Assembly (NCBI GenBank): GCA_965223775.1
Contig: OZ245021.1
Coordinates: 3,472,001-3,536,000 of the forward strand
Direction of reading: 5' to 3'
Length of the DNA stretch: 64,000 nucleotides
Source: JAJDXW01 sp965223775
Lineage (GTDB): Bacteria > Pseudomonadota > Gammaproteobacteria > HK1
Below are positions 8,427-17,426 of the stretch, piece after piece; positions within the stretch are counted from its first letter, which is position 1; each line of letters starts with the position of its first letter. Below the pieces are notes generated by a model that saw only the letters and a list, made by a program, of their open reading frames with translations, was not told the DNA's origin and did not search any database. Made by a program: the position numbers and the translations under genes.

Positions 8427-9167
8427 ATGATTCACCGCAGAGGATACTCGGGCTCGCTTCACCGTATCGGCACCCGCTTCGTGCCGCTCGTCGCGGGGTG
8501 GCTCGCATTCGCCGTAGCCGTGCAGGCTCCCGCGGCCGACGAGGCCCCGAAGCTCGAGTCGAGTCTCCAGCGACTGAGCTACATCCTCGGCCTCCGGATC
8601 GGACAGAGCCTCCGCGAACAGGGCATGGAGCAAATCGACGCGGCGGCGCTCACGGCGGCCCTCGAGGATGTCTTCGCCCAGCGCCGCCCGAGACTCACCA
8701 CCGAGGAGATGCAGGCGGCGCTGGATGAATACCGGACGAGTCGCGGCGCAGCGCAGGAGCGCCAGGCAGCGGCCAACCTCTCGGCCGGACAGGCGTTTCT
8801 CGCGTCGAACGCGGAGAACGAGGGTGTCGTGGAGATGCCGGGCGGGCTTCAGTACCGGATCCTGCGCACGGGCGACGGAGCGAAACCTTCGGCCGACGAT
8901 CGAGTGGTGGTCCACTACCGGGGCCGGCTGCTCGACGGAACGCAGTTCGACAGCTCCTACCGCCGCGGCGAACCGGCCGAGCTCGCGGTCGGCGGCGTGA
9001 TCCCCGGCTGGCAGGCGGCGCTTCAGGCAATGCCGGCGGGGTCGCACTGGGAGGTGTGGGTTCCGGCCGCGCTCGCCTACGGCGAGCAGGGAGCCGGCGG
9101 CGCCATCGGCCCGAACCAGGCGCTGCACTTCGAGATCGAGCTCATCGAGATCAAGCCGAAAGAGTAA
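8427..9167 (+). CDS. FKBP-type peptidyl-prolyl cis-trans isomerase (Mip/FkpA-like)
   Basis: A 246-residue protein. A signal peptide spans residues 1-37 (basic start, hydrophobic LVAGWLAFAVAVQAPAA). An N-terminal helical dimerisation domain carries LSYILGLRIGQSLREQGMEQ, and the C-terminal FKBP domain spans about residues 135-244. Conserved FKBP features include VVVHYRGRLLDGTQFDSSY, GVIPGWQAALQAMPAGSHWE, PAALAYGEQGAGG and a closing FEIELIEI. It should act in the periplasm as a folding catalyst. GGAGGA lies six bases before ATG 8427. It sits between hyuB and hyuA in the same direction, probably by chance insertion. Confidence 0.9.
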   Translation: MIHRRGYSGSLHRIGTRFVPLVAGWLAFAVAVQAPAADEAPKLESSLQRLSYILGLRIGQSLREQGMEQIDAAALTAALEDVFAQRRPRLTTEEMQAALDEYRTSRGAAQERQAAANLSAGQAFLASNAENEGVVEMPGGLQYRILRTGDGAKPSADDRVVVHYRGRLLDGTQFDSSYRRGEPAELAVGGVIPGWQAALQAMPAGSHWEVWVPAALAYGEQGAGGAIGPNQALHFEIELIEIKPKE

Positions 9168-9220
9168 GCCGCCCGCGCAACCCCTGGTGAAGCGCGGTCG
9201 AGCCCGGAGAAGTCAGATCC

Positions 9221-11323
9221 ATGGATTCCGAGAGAACGATCCAGAAACGGGAGAGGGATCCCGAATCGAGAACCGGATACCGGATCGGGGTCGATGTCGG
9301 CGGCACGTTCACGGACGTGATCGCGGTCGACGAGGCCGGGCGGGTCGCGTTCGCCAAGGCCACGAGCACGCCGGCCGACCAGTCGGCCGGGGTCTTGGAC
9401 GGCCTCTCCCGGCTGGCCGGAACGCTCGGCGTCGCGCTGCGCGAACTCCTCGGCGGGACCGATTCGATCGTCCACGGCATGACCGTAGCGACCAACGCGC
9501 TCATCGAGCGAAAAGGAGCCAAGGTCGGGCTCCTCGCGACCGAAGGCCATCGCGACGTCCTGGAGATGCGCGAGGGACTGAAGCCCGAGCGCTACAACCT
9601 TCGCCTGGCCCGCGAGGAGCCCCTGGTCCCCAGGCATCTTCGCTTCGGCGTGCGCGAGCGCGTCCGCCCGGACGGCGGCATCGAGACGCCTCTCGACCCC
9701 GCGTCCCTCGGCAAGGCGCTTCGCGGCCTTCGCCGGGCCGCGGTGGAGTCGGTGGCGGTCTGCTATCTCCACTCCTATCGGGACGACCGGCACGAGCGAA
9801 TGACCCGGGAGGCGATCGAGGAGGAGCTGCCCGGGGTCTACGTCAGCCTCTCCTCGGAGGTGCTGCCGAAAATCAAGGAGTACGAGCGCACGTCGACGAC
9901 GGTGGTGAACGCCTACGTGGGGCCGCTCATCGCCCGCTACCTGGCCGGTCTCCGGGAACGCCTGGCCTCGACCGGCTACACGGGGCCGATCCTCATCATG
10001 CAGTCCCACGGAGGGGTGGCACCCATCGAGGAGACGATCCGGGTCGCGGCGGGCACGGTGCTCTCAGGGCCCGCCGGGGGCCTCGCGGGAGCGCGCCGGG
10101 TCGCCGAGCTCGCCGCGGCGCCGAACCTGATTCCCTTCGACATGGGCGGCACCTCGAGCGACGTCTCCCTCATCGTGAACGGCGAGGCGATGCTCGCCGT
10201 CGACAAGGCGATCGCGAGCGAGCGGATCGCCCTCCCGAGCCTCGACATCACCACCCTCGGGGCGGGAGGCGGGTCGATCGCCCGGGTCGACGGCGGCGGT
10301 CTCCTCAAGGTCGGACCGCGGAGCGCGGGGGCCGACCCCGGCCCCGCCTGCTACGGCCGGGGCGGGCGCGAGGCCACCGTGACCGACGCGAGCGTCGTGC
10401 TCGGCTTCCTGGACCCGGAAAACTTCCTGGGCGGCGCGACGAGCCTGGACCGCCAGGCGGCCATCGGGTCTCTCGCACGTCTTGGCGAGGCCCTCGGCAC
10501 GGACCCGGTCCGGGCGGCCGAGGGGGTGCACCGGGTGATCAACACCCAGATGGCGGAGGGCATCCGGGTGGCAACGGTTCGCCGCGGCGTCGATCCGCGC
10601 CGCTTCGCCCTCCTCGGATTCGGCGGGGCGGCGGGCCTGCAGGCGACCGAGCTCGCCCGGATCGTCCATGTCGATCGGGTGATTCTCCCGCGCGTCGCCT
10701 CCGTCCTGTCGGCCTGGGGCATGCTGGGGACGGAGCTTCGCCTGGAGGCCATCCGTTCCCACGTCGGCGATACCGGCGCGCTGGACCTGGCCGCCCTGCG
10801 CACCCTCTACGACGAGCTCGAGACCGAAGGCCGCGCGCGCATGAGCGGCTGGACGGACGGCCTGGTACGGTCGCGGCGCGCGGCGGAGATGCGCTACGGC
10901 GAGCAGGTCTACGAGATCGACGTGCCCCTCGACGGGGTGGACTTCGACTCGCCCCTCCTGTCCGAAACCCTCAAGCGCGCCTTCGAGGTCCGACACGAGG
11001 AGCTCTACACGTATTTCCTGCCGGATCAGGACCCGGTGCTGATCAACGCGCGGGTGACCACCTCGGGGGCCCTGCCCGCCCCGCCGGTCGAACCCGAGGC
11101 GCCGGCCGGGCAGCCGGCCGCGCCGCCGCGCGGCGCGCGCGCGATCTATCTCGGCGAATGGCTGGAGGCGCCGGTCTACGACTTCGACACCCTCTCCGGC
11201 GGCCAGGTCGTCGCGGGACCCGCGATCATCGAATCGGACACCACGACGGTGCTGCTGCGGCCGGGAGACGAGGCGACCACGACCCCCGAACGCTGGCTCG
11301 ACATCCGCCTCCCGAAGACCTAG
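9221..11323 (+). CDS. hyuA: Hydantoinase/oxoprolinase family protein, A subunit (system 1)
   Basis: A 700-residue ATP-binding A subunit of the ASKHA fold. YRIGVDVGGTFTDVIAVDEA forms the phosphate loop near residue 20, followed by GMTVATNALIERKGAKVGLL, KEYERTSTTVVNAYVGP, FDMGGTSSDVSLI, LGAGGGSIARVD, GPRSAGADPGPACYGRGG and LLGFGGAAGLQATELA. It phosphorylates or activates the cyclic amide so that HyuB can open it. A weak GGAGAAG precedes ATG 9221. The TAG stop (11321-11323) coincides with the tip of a MITE-like repeat fragment, so the present C-terminus may have been set by that insertion. Confidence 0.92.
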   Translation: MDSERTIQKRERDPESRTGYRIGVDVGGTFTDVIAVDEAGRVAFAKATSTPADQSAGVLDGLSRLAGTLGVALRELLGGTDSIVHGMTVATNALIERKGAKVGLLATEGHRDVLEMREGLKPERYNLRLAREEPLVPRHLRFGVRERVRPDGGIETPLDPASLGKALRGLRRAAVESVAVCYLHSYRDDRHERMTREAIEEELPGVYVSLSSEVLPKIKEYERTSTTVVNAYVGPLIARYLAGLRERLASTGYTGPILIMQSHGGVAPIEETIRVAAGTVLSGPAGGLAGARRVAELAAAPNLIPFDMGGTSSDVSLIVNGEAMLAVDKAIASERIALPSLDITTLGAGGGSIARVDGGGLLKVGPRSAGADPGPACYGRGGREATVTDASVVLGFLDPENFLGGATSLDRQAAIGSLARLGEALGTDPVRAAEGVHRVINTQMAEGIRVATVRRGVDPRRFALLGFGGAAGLQATELARIVHVDRVILPRVASVLSAWGMLGTELRLEAIRSHVGDTGALDLAALRTLYDELETEGRARMSGWTDGLVRSRRAAEMRYGEQVYEIDVPLDGVDFDSPLLSETLKRAFEVRHEELYTYFLPDQDPVLINARVTTSGALPAPPVEPEAPAGQPAAPPRGARAIYLGEWLEAPVYDFDTLSGGQVVAGPAIIESDTTTVLLRPGDEATTTPERWLDIRLPKT

Positions 11324-11377
11324 CCCGCATATCTCACCGATCTCCTGCTGCGGGCGCCGATCCATCGCTTCGCGCTC
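11321..11377 (+). repeat. MITE-like repeat, left-end fragment at the hyuA stop
   Basis: TAGCCCGCATATCTCACCGA and the following bases through TCGCTTCGCGCT match the left end of the full copy at 19173-19416. The CTAG at the tip includes the hyuA TAG stop codon. The rest of the element is lost after about 57 bases. Confidence 0.75.
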
Positions 11378-11675
11378 ACTTCGGATGAAAATGAGCCGGA
11401 CCGACAGGAGAATAGCGAGGCGCGCTGTCGGAGATTTGGCGACCTTTCTGTCAATCTGTGTGCAAGGGTGACCTGCCAGTCCGGCAGGTTGGAGGTTGTT
11501 CCGGTAGTCCAAAGTGTTACTCGGTGCAGAACTTTGGGCCATCAGGATCCAAGGATGTCAATAGGTTGGCACGCCTGTCGGCGTCGAATACGCACGCTGA
11601 ATATCAGTCTGGAACCGGCGGGAGGGGCAGGCTTCGCCTGTCAGGTGAATTGACCTTTGCGTCGGTGCCGTCCCA
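11378..11675. other. Intergenic region, no gene seen
   Basis: Between the repeat fragment and the AbiEi operator. The sequence is less GC-rich than its surroundings. In-frame translation upstream of the AbiEi start has no recognisable protein character. Confidence 0.35.
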
Positions 11676-11724
11676 TGATATAAATTCTCGGACTATAAGA
11701 CCTGTGTTTTGGGGTTTTATATCA
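11676..11724. promoter_or_regulatory. Inverted repeat upstream of abiEi, probable operator
   Basis: TGATATAAA (11676-11684) and TTTATATCA (11716-11724) form a perfect 9-base inverted repeat with a 31-base spacer, ending at the base before the AbiEi ATG. AbiEi antitoxins are known to autoregulate by binding inverted repeats in their own promoter. That these arms are the operator is inference. Confidence 0.55.
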
Positions 11725-12342
11725 ATGAATCAGCCTCGCTCTCAGCGACAGATTGCCTGCGCCCTTCTGGAAGAGCGCGGAATCATGCGGCTGGCGGAGC
11801 TATGCGGCGCAGGCGTTACCGCTGCAACCGTTAGCCGCATGGAGCGCGCCGGCGAGGTCATTCGGCTCGCACGGGGGCTCTATCAGCTTCACGACGCCCC
11901 GTTCGATACGAACCATAGTCTTGCGGAAGCCGCCAAACGGCTGCCCAAGGGCGTCGTCTGCCTCGTCTCCGCTCTTGCATTCCACGGCCTGACCGATCAA
12001 CTGCCGAAGAAGGTTTGAATGGCCATAGGCAAGAAGGACTGGGCTCCGAAACCCGCCGGCATGCCCATTCGCGTCATCCGCTTCACCGAGAGTTTCCTCG
12101 CCGAAAGCGTCGAGACCCATGTGATCGAGGGCGTCCCGGTGAAAGTGTTCGGTGTCGCGAAGACGATCGCGGATTGCTTCAGACACAGAAACAAGGTTGG
12201 CCTGTCGGTCGCCATCGAAGGTCTCCAGGAGGCCCTGCGTCAGCGTAAGGCATCGCCAGCGGAGATTGCCCGTCATGCGGAACGAGGAGGGATATCCACC
12301 GTGATCCGGCCTTATCTTGAGGCGCTGACCGTCAATGCCTGA
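11725..12342 (+). pseudogene. AbiEi-family antitoxin regulator, split by an in-frame stop
   Basis: ATG 11725 encodes MNQPRSQRQIACALLEERGI and a winged-helix N-terminal domain, then SALAFHGLTDQLPKKV and a TGA at 12016-12018. The same frame continues at once with MAIGKKDWAPKP, VEGVPVKVFGVAKTIADCF-type sequence and a regular C-terminal domain to 12342. Family members read V-W-M/Q at the break, so TGG to TGA is the simplest explanation. AbiEi normally represses and neutralises the AbiEii nucleotidyltransferase toxin. No AbiEii follows: only MPEEM overlaps the end of this gene before unrelated sequence. It is an orphan and broken unless read through. Confidence 0.75.
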
Positions 12343-12538
12343 AGAGATGGAGCCCTATCTGTGGATTGCCTCCGCATTCCTGGCGCTGCAGGGCATGATG
12401 ACGATCGTATTGATTCGACGCAGCGGAAGCGGAACGTGAATGGAATCTTGACCCGGCGCCGGCGATGCCTTCAGGCACGTTGGCGGGGTCGGCTCGATCC
12501 CGGCGATGCCGCCGAATCCTTCCCCTCGCCTGCGAAGC

Positions 12539-12994
12539 TCAGCCGGCGTCCGGCGGAATGACCCCCTTGCGAAAGGCGAAGCACCCGTAGAAGCGCCGCT
12601 CCCCGGTCTGGATGACCGCGTATGCGCGCGCCGCCCGCTCGTAGAAAGCGGAGCGCTCGATGGGCATCATCGGCCGCGACCGGACTGCGGCCGCGTCGAC
12701 GACCGCCTGGACCTCCTGCTGGACCGGTGGCACCTCGCCGGGCTCGTCGACCACCTCCATGCGGGCCGCGGCATCGTCCACGAACGTATCGAGAGGCATG
12801 ACCGAGAGCACCGCCGCGGCCACCGCGGCGATGGACGGATCGTCGATCCGGAGCAGCTTGCCGAGCACCGTCCGCCGGGCGATGGAGTCGCCGGGAAAGT
12901 TGGCGTCCGCGATGACGAGATCGTCGCCGTGACCCATGGCCCGCAGCGCTTGGAGGACGTCGGCGTTCAGCAACGGGTCGATGCCCTTGAGCAT
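12539..12994 (-). CDS. fucU: RbsD/FucU family sugar mutarotase (L-fucose mutarotase-like)
   Basis: A 151-residue protein. It starts MLKGIDPLLNADVLQALRAM with GHGDDLVIADANFPGDS, which carries the active-site histidine and aspartate of the family. The C-terminal FYGCFAFRKGVIPPD resembles FucU, whose tyrosine stacks on the sugar. The enzyme interconverts alpha and beta pyranose anomers. GGAGGAA precedes ATG 12994 by a good distance. It diverges from the aldose dehydrogenase gene at 13174. Together with the following lactonase this points to L-fucose or a related deoxy or neutral sugar as substrate. Confidence 0.87.
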   Translation of the reverse strand: MLKGIDPLLNADVLQALRAMGHGDDLVIADANFPGDSIARRTVLGKLLRIDDPSIAAVAAAVLSVMPLDTFVDDAAARMEVVDEPGEVPPVQQEVQAVVDAAAVRSRPMMPIERSAFYERAARAYAVIQTGERRFYGCFAFRKGVIPPDAG

Positions 12995-13173
12995 GGTGGT
13001 TCCTCCCGGTTCGCGGCGCGGACACGGAGGCGGGACGATCCGCCCCGCTCGGCCGGCCGATGCTACCGCTTCCCCGGGCACGGCGCACCGCCAGGTTCCG
13101 TGCAGCCGGCGGGTTCCGGGCGTCCGGCGGGAGGGCGTCCTATCATGGCGGCCTCGGACCGGAATGAACGCAA

Positions 13174-14202
13174 ATGGCCTTGAAAAACCGCACCTGGCGA
13201 CGGCAAGGGGGCGCCGGCCTCGACTTCACGGAGATCGGCTTCGGCACCGCGCCGCTCGGGAACCTCTACCGGGCGATCGGCGACGACGAGGCCCGCGCGA
13301 TCCTCGAACACGCCTGGGCGGGCGGGGTTCGCTACTTCGACACCGCCCCCCTCTACGGCCTTGGACTCTCCGAGCGTCGGCTCGGCGCCCTCCTCCGCGG
13401 CAAGCACCGTGACGACTACGTCCTTTCCACCAAGGCGGGGCGGCTCCTCGAGGTCTGCGACCCGGCCGAACGGACCGGTACGGACAAGTGGTTCGACGTT
13501 CCGGCCCGCCGGGAGGTCTACGACTACAGCTACGACGGGATCCTGCGCAGCCTCGAGCTCTCGCTCGAACGGCTCGGCGCCGACCGCGTGGACATCCTCT
13601 ACGTACACGACATCGACGTCTCGAACCATGGATCGAAGGCTGCGTCCGACGCGCGGATCGACGAGTTCATGGCCTCGGGCTACCGCGCCATGGTCTCGAT
13701 GCGCGAGCAGGGGGTGGTCAAGGCCATCGGCGGGGGCGTGAACGAATGGGAGGTCTGCCAGACTCTCGCGGAGCGCGGCGACTTCGACCTCTTCCTGCTC
13801 GCCGGCCGCTATACCCTCCTCGAGCAGGAAGCGCTCGAGAGCTTCCTCCCGCTCTGCGAGTCGCGCGGGATCGGCATCGTCATCGGCGGCCCGTACAACT
13901 CCGGCATCCTTGCAAGCGGCCCGAAGCCGGGGGCTTTCTACAACTACGAGCCGGCGCCGCCCCCGGTTCGCGATCGGGTCCGGCGGCTCGGCGAGGTCTG
14001 CGATGCGCACGGCGTGCGGCTCATCGACGCGGCGCTCCGGTTCCCTCTCCTGCACCCGTGCGTGGTCTCGGTGATTCCGGGCGGCCAGCGCGTGAAGGAG
14101 GTCGAGAGCAATATTCGCGCGGCACAGGCGAAGATCCCGCCCGCGCTCTGGGACGACCTCAAGGCGCGCGAGCTGATTCGCCACGATGCCCCGACCGGAT
14201 GA
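13174..14202 (+). CDS. Aldo/keto reductase (D-threo-aldose/L-fucose 1-dehydrogenase-like)
   Basis: A 342-residue AKR barrel. It opens GLDFTEIGFGTAPLGNLYRA, has FDTAPLYGLGLSE carrying the catalytic Asp and Tyr, STKAG carrying the Lys, and ILYVHDID carrying the His. The position and length fit the aldose 1-dehydrogenase branch that oxidises L-fucose to L-fucono-lactone with NAD(P). The substrate is inferred from the neighbours: a FucU mutarotase upstream on the other strand and a lactonase 49 bases downstream in the same direction. A role as pyridoxal dehydrogenase, same branch, cannot be excluded. Confidence 0.85.
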   Translation: MALKNRTWRRQGGAGLDFTEIGFGTAPLGNLYRAIGDDEARAILEHAWAGGVRYFDTAPLYGLGLSERRLGALLRGKHRDDYVLSTKAGRLLEVCDPAERTGTDKWFDVPARREVYDYSYDGILRSLELSLERLGADRVDILYVHDIDVSNHGSKAASDARIDEFMASGYRAMVSMREQGVVKAIGGGVNEWEVCQTLAERGDFDLFLLAGRYTLLEQEALESFLPLCESRGIGIVIGGPYNSGILASGPKPGAFYNYEPAPPPVRDRVRRLGEVCDAHGVRLIDAALRFPLLHPCVVSVIPGGQRVKEVESNIRAAQAKIPPALWDDLKARELIRHDAPTG

Positions 14203-14251
14203 AGGACATGCCGGTGCGAACCGGTCGGAAGAAGACGAGGAGGAGGAAGCG

Positions 14252-15118
14252 GTGAGGATCGACGCGCACCAGCACTACTGGGAACCCCGGCGCGGCGACT
14301 ACGACTGGATGCCCGTGGGCGATCCCGTCATCTGCCGGCGCTACGGCCCGGCCGACCTCGCGCCGAGTCTCGCGCGACACGGAATCGAGGCGACCGTCGT
14401 GGTGCAGGGCGCCGCGACGGTGGGGGAGACGCAATACATGCTCGGGATCGCGGATGCGACCGATACGGTCGCGGCCGTCGTCGGCTGGGTGGATTTCGAG
14501 AACCCCGATCACCGCGGACACCTCGAGCGGCTCGCCCGGCATCCGAAGCTCGCCGGGGTGCGCCCGATGATCCAGGACATTCCGGACGTGGACTGGATGC
14601 TGCGCGACGACGTGCAATGGGCCTACCGGGCCGTCATCGATGCCGATCTCACCTTCGACGCCCTCGGATTCCCCTCCCATCTCGACAACTTCCTGACCAT
14701 CTTGCGGCGCCATCCGGATCTCCGGGTGGTGATCGACCATTGCATGAAGCCGCGGATACGCGACCATCGGGAAGAACCTGCCGTGTTCGATGACTGGGCC
14801 GGGAAAATGTCCCGGATCGCGGAGGAGACCGGGGCCTTCTGCAAGCTCTCCGGTCTCGTGACGGAAGCGGGCGAGGACTGGACGGTCGAGGATCTCCGCC
14901 CCTTCGCCGAGCACGTGCTCTGCGCTTTCGGCCCCGAGCGGGTGATGTGGGGCTCGGACTGGCCGGTATGCCGGCGCCGGGCGACCTACGACGCCTGGCG
15001 CGAGGCGGCGGACGCGCTCACCCGCCACCTCGACGAGGCGGACCGCGACGCGGTCTTCGGCGGGACCGCGGCCCGGTTCTACCGCATCGACGCCGGAAGC
15101 GCCGGGCGAGGTTCCTGA
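14252..15118 (+). CDS. Amidohydrolase family lactonase (L-fuconolactonase-like)
   Basis: A 288-residue COG3618-type amidohydrolase. The GTG at 14252 follows a strong GAGGAGGAGG ribosome site and gives VRIDAHQHYWEP, with the metal-binding HxH. Later landmarks are VVVQGAATVGETQYMLGIA, GVRPMIQDI, VIDHCMKP and the closing WGSDWPV. The family hydrolyses sugar-acid lactones and related esters. With FucU and the aldose dehydrogenase it would complete L-fucose to L-fuconate; fuconate dehydratase is not in the window. The 3' end runs tail to tail into a second, broken amidohydrolase. Confidence 0.85.
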   Translation: MRIDAHQHYWEPRRGDYDWMPVGDPVICRRYGPADLAPSLARHGIEATVVVQGAATVGETQYMLGIADATDTVAAVVGWVDFENPDHRGHLERLARHPKLAGVRPMIQDIPDVDWMLRDDVQWAYRAVIDADLTFDALGFPSHLDNFLTILRRHPDLRVVIDHCMKPRIRDHREEPAVFDDWAGKMSRIAEETGAFCKLSGLVTEAGEDWTVEDLRPFAEHVLCAFGPERVMWGSDWPVCRRRATYDAWREAADALTRHLDEADRDAVFGGTAARFYRIDAGSAGRGS

Positions 15119-15478
15119 GGGTCGGAGCCGGTAGACCCGCACCGCCGTCTCTTCGAAACTGGCGGCGCGCCCAGCGCCGTCCAGGCCGGCCGCCGCGCCC
15201 CGGGATGCATCGAGCGGAGTGCCGTAGCTCGTCCAGAGCTTCTCGATCGGAATGTTCGACCCGAAGAGGCAGCGGTCCGCCCCGACGATTGCCGCTGTTT
15301 CCCGAAGCACGGTGGCGATGTGCGCGCGGTCGTTGCGATGGATCAAGGTGCCGGAGGCGGAGAGCCCGGTAGTCGCGCCGGATCGCCTCGTGGGGGCCGC
15401 CGATCCGCGGCTGCATGGGTCCCGCGAGCCAAGGCAGATCCGCCCGGCGCCAGACGCGGTGACGCGCGTCAACGATGG
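15119..15478 (-). pseudogene. Second amidohydrolase, both ends kept and centre deleted
   Basis: The reverse strand begins SIVDARHRVWRRADLPWLAG and PMQPRIGGPHEAIRRDY, an amidohydrolase N-terminus. It then changes frame and continues as GLSASGTLIHRNDRAHIATV, DRCLFGSNIPIEKLWTSYGT and ETAVRVYRL, the family C-terminus. About 200 residues are missing. It follows an intact SDR in the same direction with a MITE-like fragment between them, so the two were probably an operon. Confidence 0.7.
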
Positions 15479-15490
15479 AGCGTCTGCTCA

Positions 15491-15523
15491 CCGCAGCAGG
15501 AAATTGGTGATTTTTCCGGGCTA
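15491..15523 (-). repeat. MITE-like repeat tip at an SDR stop codon
   Basis: The 33 bases here are, with one or two changes, the reverse complement of the left end of the full copy at 19173. The TAG stop of the SDR read leftward from 16327 lies inside the terminal CTAG. Nothing of the repeat interior remains. Confidence 0.75.
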
Positions 15524-16327
15524 GCTTGCCGTCCGCACTCCGCAAGTGAGGCCTCCGTCGACTACCAGGGTCGCGCCCGTGACGTACCTGGCGTCCTCCG
15601 AGGCGAGGAAGAGAGCCGCGTGGGCGGAGTCCCACGACTCGCCCTGCCTGCCGATCGGAATCATCGCGTCGCGCTGCTGCATCATCTCATCGACATCGCC
15701 GCCCCAAGCCTCGGTCAGCGAGGCCTCGACGAACGGGGTACGCATCATTCCGGGCAGCACTGCGTTGCATCGAATGCCCTTCGGGGCGAACTCGACGGCG
15801 ATCTCGCGGGTGAGGGCCACCATGCCGAGCTTCGACGCGCCGTAGGGGCCGGACAGCGCCGGAAGCGTGCGAATGCCGTTGATGGACGAGATGTTGACGA
15901 TGGATCCGCCTCCCTGATCGACCATGTGCGGCAACACCGCGCGGCACATGAGGAAGACGCTCTTCAGGTTGACGTCGAGCGTGCGGTCCCAGTCGTCCTC
16001 GGTGATCTCGAGGATGCCCCCCGGGATCTCGATACCGACGTTGTTGTGCAGGATATCGATCCTGCCGTACTCACTGACGCACTCGCGGGCGACACGTTCG
16101 CAGTCCGAAGCCACGCTGACGTCCGCCCGGGTGGTGAAGCAGGTCCCACCTTCCTCCTCGATGAGGCGCTTCGTCTCTTCGGCGGCCGCCCGATTGGTAT
16201 CGACGGCCACCACGCGTGCGCCCTCCCGGGCGAAGAGCATGGCCGCCGCCTTGCCGTTGCCGATTCCCGGGCCGACCGATCCGGCGCCCGTCACGATCGC
16301 CGTCTTGCCTCCTACACGATCTCCCAT
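15521..16327 (-). CDS. Short-chain dehydrogenase/reductase
   Basis: A 268-residue classical SDR. The cofactor loop reads TGAGSVGPGIGNGKA, a longer glycine loop seen in a recognised SDR subgroup, with VVAVDTNRAAAEE favouring NAD(H). NNVGIEIPGG, the catalytic SSING Ser and YGASK Tyr/Lys, and DGGLTCGV at the C-terminus are all present. ATG 16327 is chosen as the SDR-typical start. The substrate may be a sugar or hydroxy acid, and its place in the fucose-type cluster makes a 2-keto-3-deoxy-sugar-acid dehydrogenase plausible. The stop codon overlaps the tip of a MITE-like repeat. Confidence 0.85.
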   Translation of the reverse strand: MGDRVGGKTAIVTGAGSVGPGIGNGKAAAMLFAREGARVVAVDTNRAAAEETKRLIEEEGGTCFTTRADVSVASDCERVARECVSEYGRIDILHNNVGIEIPGGILEITEDDWDRTLDVNLKSVFLMCRAVLPHMVDQGGGSIVNISSINGIRTLPALSGPYGASKLGMVALTREIAVEFAPKGIRCNAVLPGMMRTPFVEASLTEAWGGDVDEMMQQRDAMIPIGRQGESWDSAHAALFLASEDARYVTGATLVVDGGLTCGVRTAS

Positions 16328-16504
16328 GGGCGTGACCCGTCCTCCGATCAATGCTCCCTTCGCGCGCGGGCTGCCGGCACGCATCCCCGAGGGTGGAGAG
16401 GGTAGCTGGTCCGCGCCGCTCCGTCAGGCCCGCGCCACGCGACCGGGAATCCGCCTCGGCGGTGTGAGGTCGACCGGGTCCAGCGCGGGATCCCTGCCGG
16501 CGCA

Positions 16505-16604
16505 TTCCTTGTCTTTTGTGTGAAAAATTTTGACACGATAGGAATAAATTGTCACGATGATCGGAATGGTCAAATCGAATGAGCCTTGGCGAGCAGATTG
16601 CCGA
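16505..16604. promoter_or_regulatory. AT-rich divergent promoter region
   Basis: A short AT-rich patch (TTTTGTGTGAAAAATTTTGA and following) sits between the SDR and the proline racemase remnant. It carries the near-repeat TGACACGAT ... TGTCACGAT, with TGACA/TGTCA as short inverted arms. It looks like a promoter with a regulator site; no regulator can be assigned. Confidence 0.35.
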
Positions 16605-17063
16605 GTGGACCTTGAACATGCAGTCGAACTCGTGGGCGTGCACGCCGAGGGCGAGAGCGGTCGAGTGATCGTATCCGGCGCCCCCGATGTCCCGCGCGCT
16701 ACCATGCGCGCTACCATGACGGACAAGATGAGCTACATGAACAGTATCGATGATTCATTGATGAAGCGGTGCCGGTACGAACCCCGCGGCGCCGTCCGGA
16801 TGACGGTCGACCTGCCCGTGCCTCCTTGCCGGGACGACGCCGACACGGGATTCCTGCCGATGCAGGCGGACGGCGCGCACGCGATGTCGGGGTCCAACGC
16901 GATGTGCGTCGCCACCGCGCTGCTCGAGTGCGGCATGGTTGCGCCGAAGGGGACGAATACCGTGATCCGGCTCGACACGCCCGCAGGCCTGGTGGAGGCA
17001 CTTGTGCCGGCCACCGGTATCCCGGGAGCGGCGCCCGCGCTTCCCGGACTCGCGTACCGATGA
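16605..17063 (+). pseudogene. N-terminal half of a proline racemase family protein
   Basis: From GTG 16605: ELVGVHAEGESGRVIVSGAP, DVPRATM, KMSYMNSIDDSLMKRCRYEP and the active-site segment MSGSNAMCVATALLECGM, ending after RLDTPAGLVEALV. Proline racemase, hydroxyproline epimerase and trans-3-hydroxyproline dehydratase are about 330-345 residues with a second catalytic residue near residue 250-300; about 150 residues remain here. The first catalytic position is Ser rather than Cys, as in dehydratase-type members. The 3' half is missing just before the kbl remnant. Confidence 0.65.
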
Positions 17064-17076
17064 TGAGGGCAGGCTC

Positions 17077-17412
17077 ATGACGGAAGCTTTCGCCCGCGAC
17101 CTCGCCTCCCGGATCGAGACTCTGAAGACCGACGGCCTGTACAAGCAGGAGCAGGTAATCGCCTCCCCGCAACACGGCGAAGTCATCCTTCGGAGCGGGG
17201 ACGCCTGCATCAACCTTTGCTCCAACAACTATCCCGGCCTCTCCAACCACCCCCGGCTGATCGAAGCGGCCATGGCCGCGCTGAGCGACTACGGATTCGG
17301 CATGTCGTCGGTCCGCTTCATCTGCGGCCCACGAGCTCGAGGATCCGGACCGTGCGATCGCCGCCTTCGCCGAGGTCGGGCGCGCGATGCGAGTCATCGA
17401 GCAGGACTGTGA
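17077..17412 (+). pseudogene. kbl: 2-amino-3-ketobutyrate CoA ligase remnant, centre deleted
   Basis: ATG 17077 opens with LASRIETLKTDGLYKQEQVI, INLCSNNYPGLSNHPRLIEA and YGFGMSSVRFICG, the Kbl N-terminus. Directly after, in another frame, comes AHELEDPDRAIAAFAEVGRA with MRVI, which resembles the Kbl C-terminus. About 270 residues, including the PLP lysine, are lost. Intact Kbl cleaves aminoketobutyrate to glycine and acetyl-CoA in threonine breakdown. Confidence 0.7.
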
Positions 17413-17426
17413 GGCGGGAAGCCGGC

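Noticed and set aside
12336..12470. Small frame MPEEMEPYLWIASAFLALQG ending in a hydrophobic segment, overlapping the abiEi stop
   Set aside because: It sits where the AbiEii toxin should start, but only the first residues could be toxin-like. The rest is a possible membrane peptide with no ribosome site or known family.
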